From contig CAVQWE010000027.1 in the NCBI GenBank assembly GCA_963717385.1, forward strand, positions 124,001-188,000: DNA of 64,000 nucleotides. Reading direction: 5' to 3'. How positions within the stretch are numbered: position 1 is the stretch's first letter; each line of letters opens with the position of its first letter. This document shows positions 25,434 to 34,759 of the stretch, piece by piece. The notes under the pieces were generated by a model. That model was not told the DNA's origin. It saw nothing but the letters and a program-made list of their open reading frames with translations, and did no database searches. The translations under genes and the position numbers were made by a program. This DNA is from Sva-07 sp963717385 (lineage in GTDB: Bacteria; Actinomycetota; Acidimicrobiia; Acidimicrobiales; Ilumatobacteraceae).

Positions 25434-27588
25434 TCAGCGCAGCGGATCGGGGAGATCGTCGACGTGGACGATGCTGAGTCGCTGCGTCGGACGGGTGAGC
25501 GCCACGTACAACGACCGCATGCCGTGCTCGTCATCGGCGACGATCCGCGCCGGCTCGACCACCACGACGGCGTCGAGTTCGAGCCCCTTCACCACACTGA
25601 CCGGCACCAGCGTGACGCCCTCATCGAGACCGGTGCGGGTCGCCGTACCGTGATTGAGGCCGGCAGCGGTCAGGTGCTCGGAGAGATCGTCGATCATCGA
25701 GTCGGGTGCGATGACACCGAGGCTTGCGTTCGGCAATTCGTCGGTGATCGAGCGAACCTCGTCGGCAACCGCGACGCCGAGGGCGCCGTGCGCACGACGG
25801 ATCACGGGCGATGCGTCGCCGACCCGCACGGACTGAGGCGCCCGCAGGGTGGGAGTGGCGACGGCCATCACCTTGTTGGCGAGCTCCATGATCTGGCCGG
25901 GGATCCGATACCCCACCGACAACCCGATGATCCGCGAGGGCTTGCGATCGGGCAGATGATCGAGCACCTCCTGCCAATCGGTCGGGGCGAGTGGCCCCGT
26001 TGCCTGGGCAAGGTCGCCGACGATGGTCATCGCCCCGTTGAGCGAGCGGCGAGTCGCCATCTTCAACTGCATCGGCGTGAGGTCCTGCACTTCGTCGATC
26101 ACGATGTGCCCATACGTGCGGATCTCGTCGGTGTCGTCGATCTTGCCATTGCGACCGGGGCGGGGGCCGAGCACGTCGCGGGCATCATCGAGCAGTGCGA
26201 CGTCGGCCGGCGTCCAGCGGACATCGTCGACCGACTCGGACCTGGGGCGATACAACGCCCGGGCCTCGTCCTCGTCGAGCACCCCGCGTGCGGCGAGCTT
26301 GAGCAACGCCCGCGAACCGAACAGGTCGTGCAGCAGTTGCGCCGGCGTGAGCAGCGGCCACATGCGGTCGAGTGCCTCACGAATCTCGGGTGTGCCACGC
26401 AAGGCGTCCTTGACATCGGCAGGGCCGATCTCCGGGTCGCGATACGTGGCGGCGAGGGCTGACCACATCTCGTTCTCGACGAACTTGCGGCCGCTGTTGT
26501 GCCGGCGGAATCGACGCCGGGCGTGACGCACGATGCGAGCCGACTCGTCGACACGAAGCCGCACGTAGCCGGTCCGGAACGGGATCACGAGGTCGTCTCG
26601 CAGCGGTCGCTCGCGATCGTTGACGGCCTGATCGATCAGGTCGGACATGCGCACATCGCCCTTGAGCCGGGCCGCTGCCGCGCTGTCGGCGCCCTCACGG
26701 TCGCCTGGGCGCAGGAACTGCACGCCGGGAACCAGGTCGGACAGCACGACCTGCTCGACGCCGGCCTCGCCGAGCGACGGCAGCACGCGTTCGATGTAGC
26801 GAAGGAACACTCGGTTCGGGCCGATGACCAGCACACCCTGATCCTCGAGTGGGAAACGGTGCGTGTAGAGCAGGTACGCCGCCCGGTGCAGCGCCACGAC
26901 CGTCTTGCCGGTCCCGGGGCCACCTTGCACCACCAGCACGCCGTGTTGCGGCGAGCGGATGATCTCGTCCTGCTCGCCTTGGATCGTGGCGACGATGTCA
27001 CCGAGCGTGCCGGTTCGCCCACGCTCGAGGGCAGCGAGGAGCGTGGAGTAGCCGCGCAACCCAGACCCGTCGCTGGCTTCGAACGCCGGCTCCCGACGAG
27101 CCGTCGAGACCCTCGTCGTGACCGAGTCCGAGGTGTCCCTCGCCGAACAGTTCGTCCTCGAGACCCAACAACTTTCGACCCTCGACGACGAAGTGGCGAC
27201 GACGCAGCAGCCCCATCGGGCTGCGCCCGGTGGCCCGATAGAACGGCTCGGCGACCGGGGCCCGCCAGTCGACCACGACGGGCTCGCGTTCTTCGTCGGC
27301 CACAGCGAGGCGGCCGATGTGGAAGCTCTCGACGGCATCGGGTGATTCGGCCGAACGGTCGATACGACCGAACACGAGCGACGAACCGCCGAGATCGAGC
27401 TCCGCGAGCCGCTTCAACATGTTCTCGTCGAAGGCATTGCGCTCGAACCGGGCCTGGAAGGTGCCGCCAAGATCGGCCTCGGTCATGTCGCGCATACGCC
27501 ACGCGGCCTCACGACTGGTGTCGAGACAGTCGTACGCGTGGTCGATGTAGGCCTGTTCGTCAGCGAGATCGGGGTGCTGCTGGGTCAT
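25434..27588 (-). CDS. helD: HelD-type RNA polymerase-recycling helicase (frameshift near 27086)
   Basis: About 717 residues, superfamily 1 (UvrD-like). The N-terminal part starts MTQQHPDLADEQAYIDHAYD with HelD-like segments VVDWRAPVAEPFYRATGRSP and GLLRRRHF. The ATPase core has Walker A GGPGTGKTVVALHRAAYLLY, motif II VIDEVQDLTPMQLK, and C-terminal VSVVKGLELDAVVVVEP and YVALTRPTQRL. HelD opens the RNA polymerase clamp and releases stalled polymerase using ATP. The break is at about 27084-27090: without one G the frame runs GSSGAAFEASDGSGLRGYS. It is divergent from hemE. Confidence 0.85.
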
Positions 27589-27637
27589 ATCGGGTCACGA
27601 AATGCTATCGGCGGAGGCCCGACTCCAGACCCGGCGA

Positions 27638-27643
27638 TAGCGT
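27638..27643 (+). promoter_or_regulatory. -10 box for the hem operon
   Basis: TAGCGT, 6 nt before GTG 27650 (GTG ATG GAT), so the leaderless start would be the GTG one codon before the ATG. The 61-nt gap also carries the promoter of the divergent helD gene. Confidence 0.55.
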
Positions 27644-27649
27644 CGCCGA

Positions 27650-28768
27650 GTGATGGATGCCCTCGCCGCCCACGACGACGCACCCCACGATCACGTCGAA
27701 GAACCCCAGCCGAATCAGGCATTCGTCGACGCGGCCAACGGCCGTCGCGGTCATCACACTCCGGTGTGGTTCATGCGCCAAGCGGGGCGTTCGCTCCCCG
27801 AATACCGAGCCATTCGTGGCGACGGTTCGATCCTCGATGCGATCAAACAGCCCGAACTCGCCGCCGAGATCACGATGCAACCGGTGCGCCGCTACGGCGT
27901 CGACGCAGCCGTGCTGTTCAGCGACATCGTCGTGGCGCCGCACGCTGTCGGGTTCGGCATCGACGTGGCACCAGGCACCGGCCCGGTCGCTGACCGACCG
28001 TTCCGTTCGAGCGTCGACCTCGAGCGACTGCGTCCGCTCGAACTCGACGACATCTCCTACGTGATCGACACCGTCGACCTGCTCGTCGCCGAGCTCGACG
28101 TGCCACTCCTCGCGTTCGCCGGCGCCCCCTTCACCGTGGCCAGCTACCTCATCGAGGGCCGCCCGAGCAAGGACTACCGCCACACGAAGTCGTTGATCCA
28201 CACCGACGAGTCGCTCTGGCACGAGGTCATGGAACGTCTCGCCGAATCGGCGATCACGTTCATCGACGCGCAGCTCAGCCACGGTGCAGCTGCGTTCCAA
28301 CTGTTCGATTCGTGGGCCGGGTCGCTGAGCCGCCGCGACTACGACCGTTACGTCCTGCCCCACTCGCGCCACGTGTTCCGCGAACTCGGGCGACGCCATC
28401 CCGATGCCCCCGCAATCCACTTCGGCATCGGCTGCGACCACCTCCTCGAGTCGATGCTCGACGCCGGGCCGACGGTGCTCGGCCTCGACTGGCGGACCCC
28501 GATCGGTGACGCCCGTCGGCGTTTCGGCGACGACCTGATCGTGCAGGGCAACCTCGACCCAGCGCTCGTACTCGCCGGCGTCGATCCCGCACGCGACGGC
28601 ACCCGTCAAGTGTTGCGCGACAACGAACTCCCCGACGGCTCGCAGCACCCCGGCCACATCTTCAACCTCGGCCACGGCGTCCAACCCGACACCGACCCAG
28701 CGGTGCTCCAGGCCGTGGTCGACCTCGTCCACGAACAGACCCACGTCACCGAAGGGACCACGAACTGA
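27650..28768 (+). CDS. hemE: Uroporphyrinogen decarboxylase
   Basis: 372 residues. Family signature near the N-terminus: HTPVWFMRQAGRSLPEYR, and the second signature in FAGAPFTVASYLIEG. HemE removes four carboxyl groups from uroporphyrinogen III to give coproporphyrinogen III, the branch point for haem. It is the first gene of an operon with hemH and hemY. A basic/acidic N-terminal extension of about 20 residues precedes the domain. Stop and next start overlap at 28768 (TGATG). Confidence 0.95.
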   Translation: MMDALAAHDDAPHDHVEEPQPNQAFVDAANGRRGHHTPVWFMRQAGRSLPEYRAIRGDGSILDAIKQPELAAEITMQPVRRYGVDAAVLFSDIVVAPHAVGFGIDVAPGTGPVADRPFRSSVDLERLRPLELDDISYVIDTVDLLVAELDVPLLAFAGAPFTVASYLIEGRPSKDYRHTKSLIHTDESLWHEVMERLAESAITFIDAQLSHGAAAFQLFDSWAGSLSRRDYDRYVLPHSRHVFRELGRRHPDAPAIHFGIGCDHLLESMLDAGPTVLGLDWRTPIGDARRRFGDDLIVQGNLDPALVLAGVDPARDGTRQVLRDNELPDGSQHPGHIFNLGHGVQPDTDPAVLQAVVDLVHEQTHVTEGTTN

Positions 28769-29707
28769 TGGCATCCGATCGAGTCGCTGTTGTCCTGATG
28801 GCCTACGGCACCCCACGCACCCCTGAAGAGATCGAGCCGTACTACACCGACATCCGACGGGGTCGCCCGCCGACGCCGGAAGCGTTGGCTGATCTCGTCG
28901 CGCGTTACGCCGCCATCGGTGGCGTCTCGCCGCTCGCGCAGCTCACCGAAGCCCAGGCAACAGCGCTGCAGTCCGCGCTCGACGCCGCCGAGCCAGGCCG
29001 GTTCGAGGTGTCGCTCGGCCTCAAGCATGCCGACCCCAAAGTCGAAGAAACCGCCCGTCGCGTCGCCGATGACGGTGTCTCGGCCGTCGTCGGTCTGGTG
29101 TTGGCACCGCACTACTCGTCGTATTCGATCGGCCAGTACCTCGACCGCACCCGGCAGGGCGTCGCCGAATCCGGCGCCGACATTCCCGTTGCCGGCATCG
29201 ACAGCTGGGCGGTCGAGCCCGCCTTCGTCGAGTTCCTCGCCGACGACCTCGCACAGCGTGTTGCCACCATGCGCGAGCAGCACCGGTGGCCGCGTCCGCG
29301 TGTTGTTCACCGCTCACTCGCTCCCCCAACGCATCATCGATGCGGGCGACCCCTACCCCGACGAGTTGCGCTCCACCGCTGAGGCGGTCGCTGCTCGCGT
29401 CGGCCTCGTCGAGGGCGACGACTGGCAGATCGCCTGGCAGTCGGCCGGGCGCACACCCGAACCGTGGATCGGTCCTGACATCCTCGAAGTGATCGACTCG
29501 CTCGGCAGCGACGATGACATCGCGGGTGTGATCGTGTCGGCGTGCGGTTTCGTCGCCGACCACCTCGAAGTGCTGTACGACCTCGACATCGAAGCATCCG
29601 GCCGGGCCGAATCGCTGGGCCTGGCATTCGACCGCACCGCATGCGTCAACGACCACCCGGCGATCATGGCCGCGCTTGCCGAGCGGGTGCGCGACATCGC
29701 TCCATGA
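28768..29707 (+). CDS. hemH: Ferrochelatase, coproporphyrin type likely (frameshift near 29290)
   Basis: About 312 residues. N-terminal VVLMAYGTPRTPEEIEPYYTDI is typical of the actinobacterial and firmicute enzyme; the catalytic histidine is in FTAHSLPQRIID and the conserved glutamate in FVADHLEVLYDLD. These enzymes insert Fe(II) into coproporphyrin III (CpfC) in Gram-positive bacteria, with decarboxylation by ChdC later; that assignment follows from lineage and the HemY neighbour. The frame changes around 29285-29295: dropping one G in the CGGTGG stretch gives QHRGRVRVLFTAHSLP. It overlaps hemY by ATGA. Confidence 0.9.
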
Positions 29708-31164
29708 GCGTCGCAACGGTGAGTCAGTCGATGGCCCGAGCGATGACCTCTGGCCAACCTCGGGTCGCGGTGGTCGGCGCCGGCATCAGCGGGCTGTCCG
29801 CAGCGCTGGCCTTGCTCGACAGCGGTGATGTCGACGTCGAGGTGTTCGAGGCGGCCGACCGGGCCGGCGGCAAGATCGCAGCCTCGACGTTCGCTGGTGT
29901 CGATGGTGTCGACGAGGGCGCCGATGCGTTTCTCGCACGCGTGCCCGAAGCAGTGGCGCTCGCCCACCGGGTCGGCCTCGGCGCCGACCTCGTCTCGCCC
30001 GAGTCCGTGGGCGCTGCGGTGTGGCACGACGGGCTCCATCCAATCCCCGACGGGCTGATGCTCGGGCTCCCAGGTCGAATTCGACCGCTCGCCACCACCG
30101 AGCTGCTGTCGTGGCGCGGCAAGCTCCGAGCTGCGTTGGAACCCTTCCTCCCGCGCACATCGACCGACGCCGACTCGATCGGCGAGTTCGTACGTGCCCG
30201 CTTCGGCGACGAGGTCCACGAACGCCTCGTCGACTCGCTGGTCGGCAGCATCTATGCCGCCGACACCGACCGCTTCAGCTTGGCCGAGGTGCCACAACTC
30301 GCCGCACTGGCAAACGGCAACCGCAGCGTGCTGCTCGCCGCTCGGCGGCAACGAAGGTCGCAGGCCGGCACCGCCACCGCCGCGTCGAGCCCGATCTTCT
30401 CCACCCCGCGCGGCGGGATCGGCGCCCTCGTACAGGCCACCGCCGACACCATCACCGCCACTGGCGGCCGAATCCACACCTCGACGCCGGTCACCTCGAT
30501 CGCACCGACCGAGAGCGGACGATGGGTACTCGGTGCCGGCGGGCATGCAGCCGGATCCGAGCCGACCTTCGATGCCGTGGTGCTGGCAACCCCTGCGGCT
30601 GCAGCTGCCGCGGCCCTCGCCGAGAGTGCGCCCGAGGCTGCTCGACTCCTCGGCGCGGCCGAAGCCGCCGACGTGATCATGGTGACACTGCACGTCAGCG
30701 CCGAGCAGTGGCCCGATCGCCTCAGCGGGCTCAGCGGCTATCTCGTTCCCAAGCCCGATCAGCGCTGGGTGACTGCGGCCTCGTTCGCGTCGCAGAAGTG
30801 GGGTCACTGGCGTCCTCCGGCCGGCGGTGAGATCTTGCGTGTCTCGATCGGCCGAGACGGTCTGGCCGTGATGCAGCTCGATGACACCGAGGTACTCGAG
30901 GTGGTGCTCGACGATCTCGAACACCATCTCGGGGTCAGATTCGCTCCCGATGAGATCCGCATCACCCGCTGGCCCGCCGCCTTCGCCCAATATCGTCCGC
31001 ACCACGCCGCATGGGTCGACCGCGTCGAGGCAGCGCTGCCCTCAGGGTTGTTCGTCACCGGTGCCGGCTACCGCGGAATCGGCATTCCCGCCTGTGTCCG
31101 CTCCGCCTCGGCGATCGCTGCTCGCACGAGCGCCACCACACGAGATCTGACAGAATCTGGCTGA
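29704..31164 (+). CDS. hemY: HemY-type porphyrinogen oxidase (coproporphyrinogen III oxidase)
   Basis: 486 residues from ATG 29704. N-terminal FAD-binding motif VAVVGAGISGLSAALALL followed by the usual E-x-x-x-R-x-G-G-K; C-terminal FAD motif GLFVTGAGYRGIGIPACVRS. HemY of Gram-positives oxidises coproporphyrinogen III to coproporphyrin III with O2 (also called CgoX) and can use protoporphyrinogen IX. Order hemE-hemH-hemY is the same as in Bacillus. ATGA overlap with hemH and TGATG overlap with the sortase gene show translational coupling. Confidence 0.92.
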   Translation: MSVATVSQSMARAMTSGQPRVAVVGAGISGLSAALALLDSGDVDVEVFEAADRAGGKIAASTFAGVDGVDEGADAFLARVPEAVALAHRVGLGADLVSPESVGAAVWHDGLHPIPDGLMLGLPGRIRPLATTELLSWRGKLRAALEPFLPRTSTDADSIGEFVRARFGDEVHERLVDSLVGSIYAADTDRFSLAEVPQLAALANGNRSVLLAARRQRRSQAGTATAASSPIFSTPRGGIGALVQATADTITATGGRIHTSTPVTSIAPTESGRWVLGAGGHAAGSEPTFDAVVLATPAAAAAAALAESAPEAARLLGAAEAADVIMVTLHVSAEQWPDRLSGLSGYLVPKPDQRWVTAASFASQKWGHWRPPAGGEILRVSIGRDGLAVMQLDDTEVLEVVLDDLEHHLGVRFAPDEIRITRWPAAFAQYRPHHAAWVDRVEAALPSGLFVTGAGYRGIGIPACVRSASAIAARTSATTRDLTESG

Positions 31165-31880
31165 TGGGGCCTTCCGGGAACGCTGAGCGTTCGAACCGCC
31201 CACGGCTCGTGGCTTCGCTGATCGCCGGTTTCATGGCGTTGGTCGCCATCGGCGCGTTCATTGCTGTCGACCTCGGCCACGCTCCCGACACCGTGGCATC
31301 GATCAATTCCGATTCGGCGACCACGACCACCACGACCACGTTGCCGCCGACGACCACGACGACCACCACCACCACCACCACGACGACCACGACCACGACC
31401 ACGACGTCGACGACGACCACCACCACCACGTTGGCGAAACAGCTCACCGAGCCCGTGGCGCCGCCACGAGACACGCGTGGCTCGGAGAACAACCCTCAGC
31501 TCGGGCGCATCTCGATCCCCAAGATCGGACTCGACTCCGAGCTGCATCAGGGCATCCGGTTGACCACACTCGATCGTGGGCCCGGCCATTGGCCCGGCAC
31601 CGCAATGCCAGGTCAGATCGGCAACGTCGTGGTTGCCGCACATCGCACGAGCCACGGCGCCGAGTTCCGACACCTCGACTCGCTGTCGCCTGGCGACCAA
31701 GTCGTGTTCTCCACCGCCGACGGCAGCTTCACCTACAACGTCACCGGCACGCAGATCGTCACACCCGACGCACTGTGGATCACCAATCCCACCGATACGC
31801 CGACAGCAACGCTGTTTGCTTGCCACCCGCTCGGGTCGACCGCCAAGCGCATCGTGGTCAACCTGGCCCTCGCAAATTGA
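31164..31880 (+). CDS. Sortase domain protein with long poly-threonine spacer
   Basis: 238 residues. One membrane helix (about 15-36), a nearly pure threonine stretch (about 53-89), then a sortase domain (about 112-236) with His160 (AAHRTSHG), Cys220 in TATLFACHP and Arg229 in STAKRIVV. The motif is LFAC rather than the TLTSC of the other sortase at 7941. Like class E enzymes it has no C-terminal helix. It lies in the hem operon with overlaps on both sides, directly before lnt. It may act on a few surface proteins; none with a sorting signal is in the window. Confidence 0.85.
   Translation: MGPSGNAERSNRPRLVASLIAGFMALVAIGAFIAVDLGHAPDTVASINSDSATTTTTTTLPPTTTTTTTTTTTTTTTTTTTSTTTTTTTLAKQLTEPVAPPRDTRGSENNPQLGRISIPKIGLDSELHQGIRLTTLDRGPGHWPGTAMPGQIGNVVVAAHRTSHGAEFRHLDSLSPGDQVVFSTADGSFTYNVTGTQIVTPDALWITNPTDTPTATLFACHPLGSTAKRIVVNLALAN
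31320..31430. repeat. ACN trinucleotide microsatellite (poly-Thr)
   Basis: About 37 codons, nearly all ACC or ACG, inside the sortase spacer. Such a run is prone to length change and to assembly error. Confidence 0.9.
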
Positions 31881-33404
31881 CCGTTCACACCACGGAACGA
31901 CGGGCGCTCCACGAGCGCCTCGCTCGACCCGCCCTCGCCCTCGGTGCCGGCACGCTCGTGGCACTGTCGATGCCGCCGTGGGGTTTCTGGCCGCTGGCGA
32001 TCATCGGCGTCATGCTCTTCGAAGTCGCCCTGGGCACTGCCCCAGCACGAGCAGAACGGGCGCGCCTCGGGCTGCTCTTCGGGGCCGGGTGGATGTTCCT
32101 CGGCATGGGATGGATGGTGCAACTCACTGCACCGGGCTACGTCGTCGCGGCGTTGATCTTCTCGATGTACCACGCCGGGGCAGCGCTGATCGCTCCGACG
32201 GGGACATGGCGCGTGATCGGTCGACCAGCGGCGCATGCGCTCGCCGAGGCGCTGCGGTTCTCGTTCCCGTTCGGAGGAATCCCACTGGCGACGATGGGAA
32301 TGTCACAGGTCGACGGACCGCTCGTGGGCGTCGTTCGTGTCGGTGGCGTGATCCTGCTCACCTGGTTGGTGTTCCAGATCGGCTTCGCGCTCGCGGGAGC
32401 GGCGCTGACACGAGGTCGCCCAACGTGGCCGAGCAATCCGCAGCCAGCCTCACGCCGCGGCGGCGCTCCTCGCAGCACTGGTGGTCGTCGTGCTCAGCGT
32501 GGTCGCTCCTCGTGGTGCCAACACCGGAGAGCAGCTCGAGGTGGCCGCTGTGCAGGGCGGCGGCGAACAAGGAACGAGCGCCCTCGAGGTGCCCGCCAGC
32601 CTGGTGACCCAACGACACCTCGAAGCAACTCGCACCATTGCCGACGACGCCGACCTCGACCTCGTGCTCTGGCCCGAGAACACCGTCGACGTGCGTCGTT
32701 TCGCTGATCCCGACGACCAACTCTTCGACGACTCCGATGAGTACGTGGCGATCGCCGCCGAAGCCGCTCGACTCGACGCGCCGTTCGCCGTCGGGGTCAG
32801 CGAGGATCCGCGGGTCAATTCTCAGATCGTGGTCGCCGCCGACGGCGAGATCGTCGACCAGTACGTCAAGGTCCGCCGGGTGCCCTTCGGTGAGTACGTG
32901 CCGTTGCGCGGCGTCCTCGAGGCCCTCGGCGCACCGATCGAGCGGGTGGGGCGAGATGCCGAGGTGGGCACCGGGCCGGCGATCCTCGATCTCCCCGATG
33001 GCACCCGATTGGCCGTGGTGATCTCGTGGGAGGTGTTCTTCGCAGGTCGCGCACGCGAGGGCGTCAAACTCGGCGGCGAAGCCATCCTCAACCCCACCAA
33101 TGGTGCGAGCTACACGGGCACGATCGTGCAGACCCAGCAGGTTGCGTCGAGCCAACTCCGCGCGATCGAGAACGGCCGCTGGGTGGTGCAGGCTGCTCCC
33201 ACGGGTTTCACCGCGATCGTCGACGCTGACGGCAACGTGCGTCAGCGCACCGCCGTCAGCGAGCAGCGGGTGCTCTACGACACGGTGGAACTGCGCGATG
33301 GTCGCACCTGGTACACCAACCTCGGCGACGGACCTTTCATTGCGGCGCTGATCGCTCTGCTCGGCGTGGCGCTCTGGTTCAGCCGCCGCACCGAGCTTCA
33401 GTGA
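31877..33404 (+). CDS. lnt: Apolipoprotein N-acyltransferase-like protein (frameshift; active-site Cys replaced)
   Basis: About 508 residues. Several membrane helices in the first 200 residues, then a nitrilase-like domain. Lnt adds a third acyl chain to lipoproteins. Active-site glutamate (LVLWPENTVD) and lysine (YVKVRRVPFGEYVP) are present, but where the family has I-C-Y/F-E, this protein has VISWEVFF: the nucleophilic cysteine is serine (TCG at 33024). The start is TTG 31877, overlapping the sortase stop. The frame changes between about 32405 and 32455, one base extra, in the linker before a membrane helix (ALLAALVVVVLSVV). It could be an inactive or altered paralogue. Confidence 0.8.
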
Positions 33405-33862
33405 TCGCCGACCTCGAGCATCAGGGTGACCGGGCCGTCGTTGACGAGTGCCACCCGCATGTCGGTGCGAAACCTGCCGGTTTCGACCGTTGCGCCGAGT
33501 GACCGCAACCGTTCCACGACTCGCTCGACCAGCGGCTCGGCCGCTTCAGGCCGCGCGGCGGCGATCCAGCTGGGGCGTCGACCCTTGGCCGTGTCGCCGT
33601 AGAGCGTGAACTGACTCACGACCAGGATCTCACCACCGACGTCGGCGACCGACCGGTTCATCACGCCGTCGTCGTCATCGAAGATCCGCAGCCCCCACAG
33701 CTTGTCGGCGAGCCTGTCGGCTTCGACGGTCGTGTCGGTGTGCGTGGCGCCGACGAGCGCGCACAGACCGGGCCCGATCGCACCGGCGACCTCCCAATCG
33801 TCGTCCGAGGAGGACCTGAATGTCACCTCGGCCTGTGTCACCCGTTGCACCAACGCACGCAT
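33398..33862 (-). CDS. dtd: D-aminoacyl-tRNA deacylase
   Basis: 154 residues from ATG 33862 (MRALVQRVTQAEV), the standard DTD N-terminus. The two active-site motifs are present: SQFTLYGDTAKGRRPSW and the Gly-cisPro motif NDGPVTLMLE near the C-terminus. DTD removes D-amino acids and glycine mischarged on tRNA. A GATACT -10-like box lies 7 nt upstream; the longer open form to 33946 runs through the divergent gene and is not used. The 3' end overlaps the lnt 3' end by 7 nt. Confidence 0.95.
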   Translation of the reverse strand: MRALVQRVTQAEVTFRSSSDDDWEVAGAIGPGLCALVGATHTDTTVEADRLADKLWGLRIFDDDDGVMNRSVADVGGEILVVSQFTLYGDTAKGRRPSWIAAARPEAAEPLVERVVERLRSLGATVETGRFRTDMRVALVNDGPVTLMLEVGDH

Positions 33863-33881
33863 GCCGGGCAGTATCGCCGAT
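33863..33881. promoter_or_regulatory. 19-bp divergent promoter of dtd and the epimerase gene
   Basis: Only 19 nt separate the two start codons. The minus-strand box GATACT (33874-33869) and a plus-strand box TATCGC overlap each other, so the two promoters share the same few bases and cannot be used at the same moment. Confidence 0.5.
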
Positions 33882-34712
33882 GTGAGCGACGCTGCATCGA
33901 CCGTGGACATGCCCGTGACCCTGCGATCCGGCGAGGCGCTCGTCACGGTGTACCCGTCGGCCGGCGGCCGGATCGGCCAGATCGAGGTGGCGGGGCAACC
34001 GCTGCTGATCGACGTGCCCGGTCTCGACCCTGGCGGTGCTCACCCGATGCTGTGGGGGTCGTTCGCAATGGCACCGTGGGTGGGTCGGATCCGTGGCGGT
34101 CGATTCAGCTTCGACGGCACCGATCACCAACTGCCGATCAACCATCACGATGGCGACGGACCCGACCGCGCGCACGCCATCCATGGCCTGGTGTTCGATC
34201 GTGCCGTCAGCGACGACGGGTCCGGCTCGGCATCGTCGTGGGTCGGGTCGATCGCACTGCCCTGGGAGTTCGGTGGCATCGCCACGCAGACGGTGGCGGT
34301 GTTCGACGATCGGGTCGTGTCGACCCTGCAGGTGGAGGCGACCGTCGGGCCCTTCCCGGCCGAAGTCGGTTGGCACCCTTGGTTCCGCAAACCCGACCGG
34401 CTCGAGTTCTTCCCCACGCAGATGTACGAACGCGACGAGTTCGGCCTGCCGACGGGCCGACTCGTCGAACCATCCGATGGGCCATGGGACGACTGCTTCA
34501 TCAACACCGACCCGGTCGTGCTCCACTACGTCCGGCCCACCGCGCCAATCGTCACCGTGCAATCGGGATGCGATCACCTCGTCGTCTACGACCAACCCGA
34601 TGATGCCACCTGCGTCGAACCCCAATCGGGCCCGCCTGATGCCTTCAACCTGCAGCCCCGCATCGTCACACCAGGCACACCGCTCGTGCGAACGATGACC
34701 ATCTCCTGGTAG
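33882..34712 (+). CDS. Aldose 1-epimerase family protein
   Basis: 276 residues from GTG 33882 (or ATG 33909). Galactose mutarotase-like beta-sandwich: GGRIGQIEV near the start, then HPMLWGSFAMAPWVGRIRGG, the conserved histidine in HAIHGLVFD, GWHPWF, and the glutamate in CVEPQSGPP. It interconverts the alpha and beta anomers of aldose sugars or a sugar phosphate in the cytoplasm. Family length and motif order are normal. It is divergent from dtd, with no sugar-utilisation genes nearby. Confidence 0.85.
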   Translation: MSDAASTVDMPVTLRSGEALVTVYPSAGGRIGQIEVAGQPLLIDVPGLDPGGAHPMLWGSFAMAPWVGRIRGGRFSFDGTDHQLPINHHDGDGPDRAHAIHGLVFDRAVSDDGSGSASSWVGSIALPWEFGGIATQTVAVFDDRVVSTLQVEATVGPFPAEVGWHPWFRKPDRLEFFPTQMYERDEFGLPTGRLVEPSDGPWDDCFINTDPVVLHYVRPTAPIVTVQSGCDHLVVYDQPDDATCVEPQSGPPDAFNLQPRIVTPGTPLVRTMTISW

Positions 34713-34723
34713 TGATTCGACCA

Positions 34724-34753
34724 TTGCGTTTGTAGCAATACATTTGATACGTT
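34724..34753 (+). promoter_or_regulatory. Promoter of the membrane-protein/GntR operon
   Basis: -35 TTGCGT (34724-34729) and -10 TACGTT (34748-34753), 18-nt spacer, in an AT-richer stretch; the ATG at 34760 is 6 nt downstream. Confidence 0.6.
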
Positions 34754-34759
34754 CGGTCG

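Noticed and set aside
31320..31430. Repetitive ACN tract as a CRISPR or VNTR locus
   Set aside because: It is an in-frame threonine run inside a sortase gene without spacers or repeat units longer than a codon.
33398..33946. Longer dtd reading frame from 33946
   Set aside because: The added 28 residues are antisense to the epimerase start and the protein from 33862 begins exactly like known DTD.
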